Below are positions 6,696 to 7,556 of a DNA stretch of 7,556 nt, piece by piece. The stretch is from NCBI GenBank assembly GCA_017551645.1, contig JAFZLE010000340.1:1-7556 (forward strand). The letters run 5' to 3'. This DNA comes from Clostridia bacterium. Its GTDB lineage: Bacteria; Bacillota; Clostridia; Christensenellales; Aristaeellaceae. How positions within the stretch are numbered: the stretch's first letter is position 1; each line of letters opens with the position of its first letter. Under the pieces are notes generated by a model, which saw only the letters and a list, made by a program, of their open reading frames with translations, did no database searches and was not told where the DNA came from. Position numbers and translations under genes: made by a program.

Positions 6696-7484
6696 TCAAG
6701 CCTCCTGTATCGTTTTGCTTTTTATAGTATAGCACAATTCCCGCGCCAAAATAAAGCGGTCGAGTATGTCAAATCTGCCTTTGACGAGATTTTCGAAAAA
6801 CCCGGAATAGGTCTTTTCCATGCCCACGTCCCTGCCGGACAGGCTGCGGGTGGGGAACGTGACGAAGATATACCGGGCGGGGATGCGGGAAAGCAGCCTC
6901 GCCGCCGCGCCCTTTTCGTCGGTCTCAAGCACGCTTAACAGCTTCATGCACAGGGCAAGGTTGTACCGTCCATCAAACGCGCAGGTGTTTACGTCCTGAA
7001 GCCGGGCTTCAACGTCCCAGCCGCACGCTTCGGCCCAATCGTTTACTACTTTGCACGCCCTGCCGCTTATGTCCGCGCCCCTGACGCCGCGTATGCCCCG
7101 AAAGCCCAGGTATATGGGGTTCAGCCCGCACGCCAGGTCCAATACGCCGCCATCTGTTCCCGTTACGGCGAACACCCGGTCGTATATGCCGTCCAGTTCG
7201 TCCAGCCGCTCCCGGGTGGAAGCGTGGCAGGAAAGCGCCTCTGTCAGGGCGGAAGCGTCGCCCTCAAGGTAGCTGTCCAGGCACTTGCGCGCCTTTTTCG
7301 CTTCCCCTTCGCTCATGAACGCGTTGGTCAGGGCGTGCAGGCGCTCCTTGGCGGCGTCCAGCGCCTTATCGGGACGTCCGTATTTATCAAGCGCCGACTT
7401 AAACGCCCTTTCCACGGTGGAAGGGCAGATATCCCTGAAGTTTTTGGAGGATACGAGCCTGCCCAGCGCCTCGCTTTCGGTCAT
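6696..7484 (-). CDS. Rmt/ArmA/Sgm-like 16S rRNA (guanine1405-N7)-methyltransferase
   Basis: Predicted SAM-dependent methyltransferase of the FmrO/Rmt family, which methylates N7 of G1405 in the decoding site of 16S rRNA on the 30S subunit and blocks 4,6-disubstituted deoxystreptamine aminoglycosides (gentamicin, kanamycin types). Visible: N-terminal helical SKNFRDICPSTVERAF (13-28) and AAKERLH (44-50), which match the start of RmtB as I recall it; HASTRERLDELDGIYD (87-102); SAM motif I VLDLACGLNP (114-123); acidic GADIS (136-140); QDV (163-165); KLLSVLE (181-187); FPTRSLSGRDVGME (210-223). At 262 residues it has the family's usual length and all these motifs intact, so it appears functional. 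ATG 7484 overlaps the tgt-like stop by four bases, with GGGAGG four bases upstream; the gene ends one base before the dehydrogenase start. GC matches its neighbours, which argues against recent transfer. Family call strong; G1405 specificity and resistance are inferred. Confidence 0.87.
   Translation of the reverse strand: MTESEALGRLVSSKNFRDICPSTVERAFKSALDKYGRPDKALDAAKERLHALTNAFMSEGEAKKARKCLDSYLEGDASALTEALSCHASTRERLDELDGIYDRVFAVTGTDGGVLDLACGLNPIYLGFRGIRGVRGADISGRACKVVNDWAEACGWDVEARLQDVNTCAFDGRYNLALCMKLLSVLETDEKGAAARLLSRIPARYIFVTFPTRSLSGRDVGMEKTYSGFFENLVKGRFDILDRFILARELCYTIKSKTIQEA
6701..6706 (-). promoter_or_regulatory. Shine-Dalgarno of the dehydrogenase, embedded in the methyltransferase gene end
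   Basis: On the - strand CAGGAGG is followed by six bases (CTTGAC) and then ATG 6694. The site lies within the last codons of the Rmt-like gene, whose TGA (6696-6698) falls between it and the start. Ribosomes finishing the methyltransferase would terminate on top of this initiation region. Confidence 0.75.
6721..6749 (-). promoter_or_regulatory. Possible internal promoter for the dehydrogenase gene
   Basis: On the - strand, inside the 3' end of the Rmt-like gene, TTGGCG (6744-6749) and TATAAA (6721-6726) are spaced by exactly 17 bases. Overlapping this is TGC-TATACT (6726-6734), an extended -10. Either could start transcripts 15-30 bases before the ribosome site of the dehydrogenase. The patch is AT-rich for this genome. 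This is inferred from sequence match only. Confidence 0.45.
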
Positions 7485-7556
7485 AGCGCCTCCCCCAGCT
7501 TTTCCATCAGGCGGGAATAAAAGCGCAGGTTGTGTACGGTGGCCAGGCGCATGGCG
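7481..7556 (-). CDS. tgt: tRNA-guanine transglycosylase-like protein, C-terminal fragment
   Basis: The last 24 codons of a gene entering from the right edge; the TGA is at 7481-7483. The translated end includes MRLATVHNLRFYSRLMEKL, which matches the C-terminal HNLR(Y/F)YxRLM segment of bacterial Tgt (E. coli Tgt reads RLNTIHNLRYYQRLM near its end, from memory). Tgt exchanges guanine 34 for a queuine precursor in GUN-anticodon tRNAs. Here the protein stops only five residues after this helix (GEAL), whereas E. coli and B. subtilis Tgt continue for a further 25 or so. The stop overlaps the methyltransferase start as ATGA, so the two are probably translated together. It could be a genuine Tgt or a diverged paralogue; the fragment is too short to decide and no catalytic residues are visible. 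Confidence 0.72.
   Translation of the reverse strand, partial: AMRLATVHNLRFYSRLMEKLGEAL

Noticed and set aside
5891..6727. Long + strand frame opposite the dehydrogenase
   Set aside because: It is the antisense shadow of a clearly recognised SDR gene, caused by GC-rich codon bias; composition is His/Gly/Ala-rich and unlike a real protein.
6767..6772. Perfect TTGACA on the - strand inside the Rmt-like gene
   Set aside because: No -10-like hexamer lies 16-18 bases downstream; the site falls in coding sequence and is probably chance.
1..7556. CRISPR arrays, insertion sequences, integron or phage genes
   Set aside because: I looked for regularly spaced repeats, transposase or integrase motifs and terminal inverted repeats and saw none; the coding sequence is nearly continuous.

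Overview
The window looks like a chromosomal segment of a GC-rich (roughly 60%) anaerobic Firmicute of the Clostridia type. This is an inference from the Clostridia-like MurG, the YitT-family membrane protein, the strong AGGAGG ribosome binding sites and the four-base ATGA gene overlaps. No mobile element, tRNA, rRNA or CRISPR array is visible, and no gene-free stretch exceeds 300 bases.

Left part, + strand (1-3733): a RecQ-type helicase whose N-terminus, cut by the window edge, is a DUF1653 domain. It overlaps by ATGA a PfkB-family sugar/nucleoside kinase resembling pseudouridine kinase. After a 60-base gap with a perfect -10 box comes murG (lipid II synthesis), which ends in a strong hairpin terminator that also suits the convergent gene.

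Right part, - strand (7556 down to 3737), in transcription order: the last 24 codons of a tRNA-guanine transglycosylase (tgt-like) gene; a gene strongly resembling the Rmt/ArmA/Sgm family of 16S rRNA G1405-N7 methyltransferases, which confer aminoglycoside resistance; a gluconate 5-dehydrogenase-type SDR; a terminator hairpin; a YitT/DUF2179 membrane protein; and an unrecognised 369-residue protein in a locally AT-richer patch. The first three genes are packed head to tail (ATGA overlap, then TGA-C-ATG), so they probably form an operon, with a possible internal promoter before the dehydrogenase.

The most notable point is the tight translational coupling of a tgt-like gene to an Rmt-like rRNA methyltransferase in what appears to be a native chromosomal setting. 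This could resemble the ancestral context of mobile aminoglycoside-resistance methyltransferases. The DUF1653-RecQ fusion without an obvious winged-helix domain is the second.
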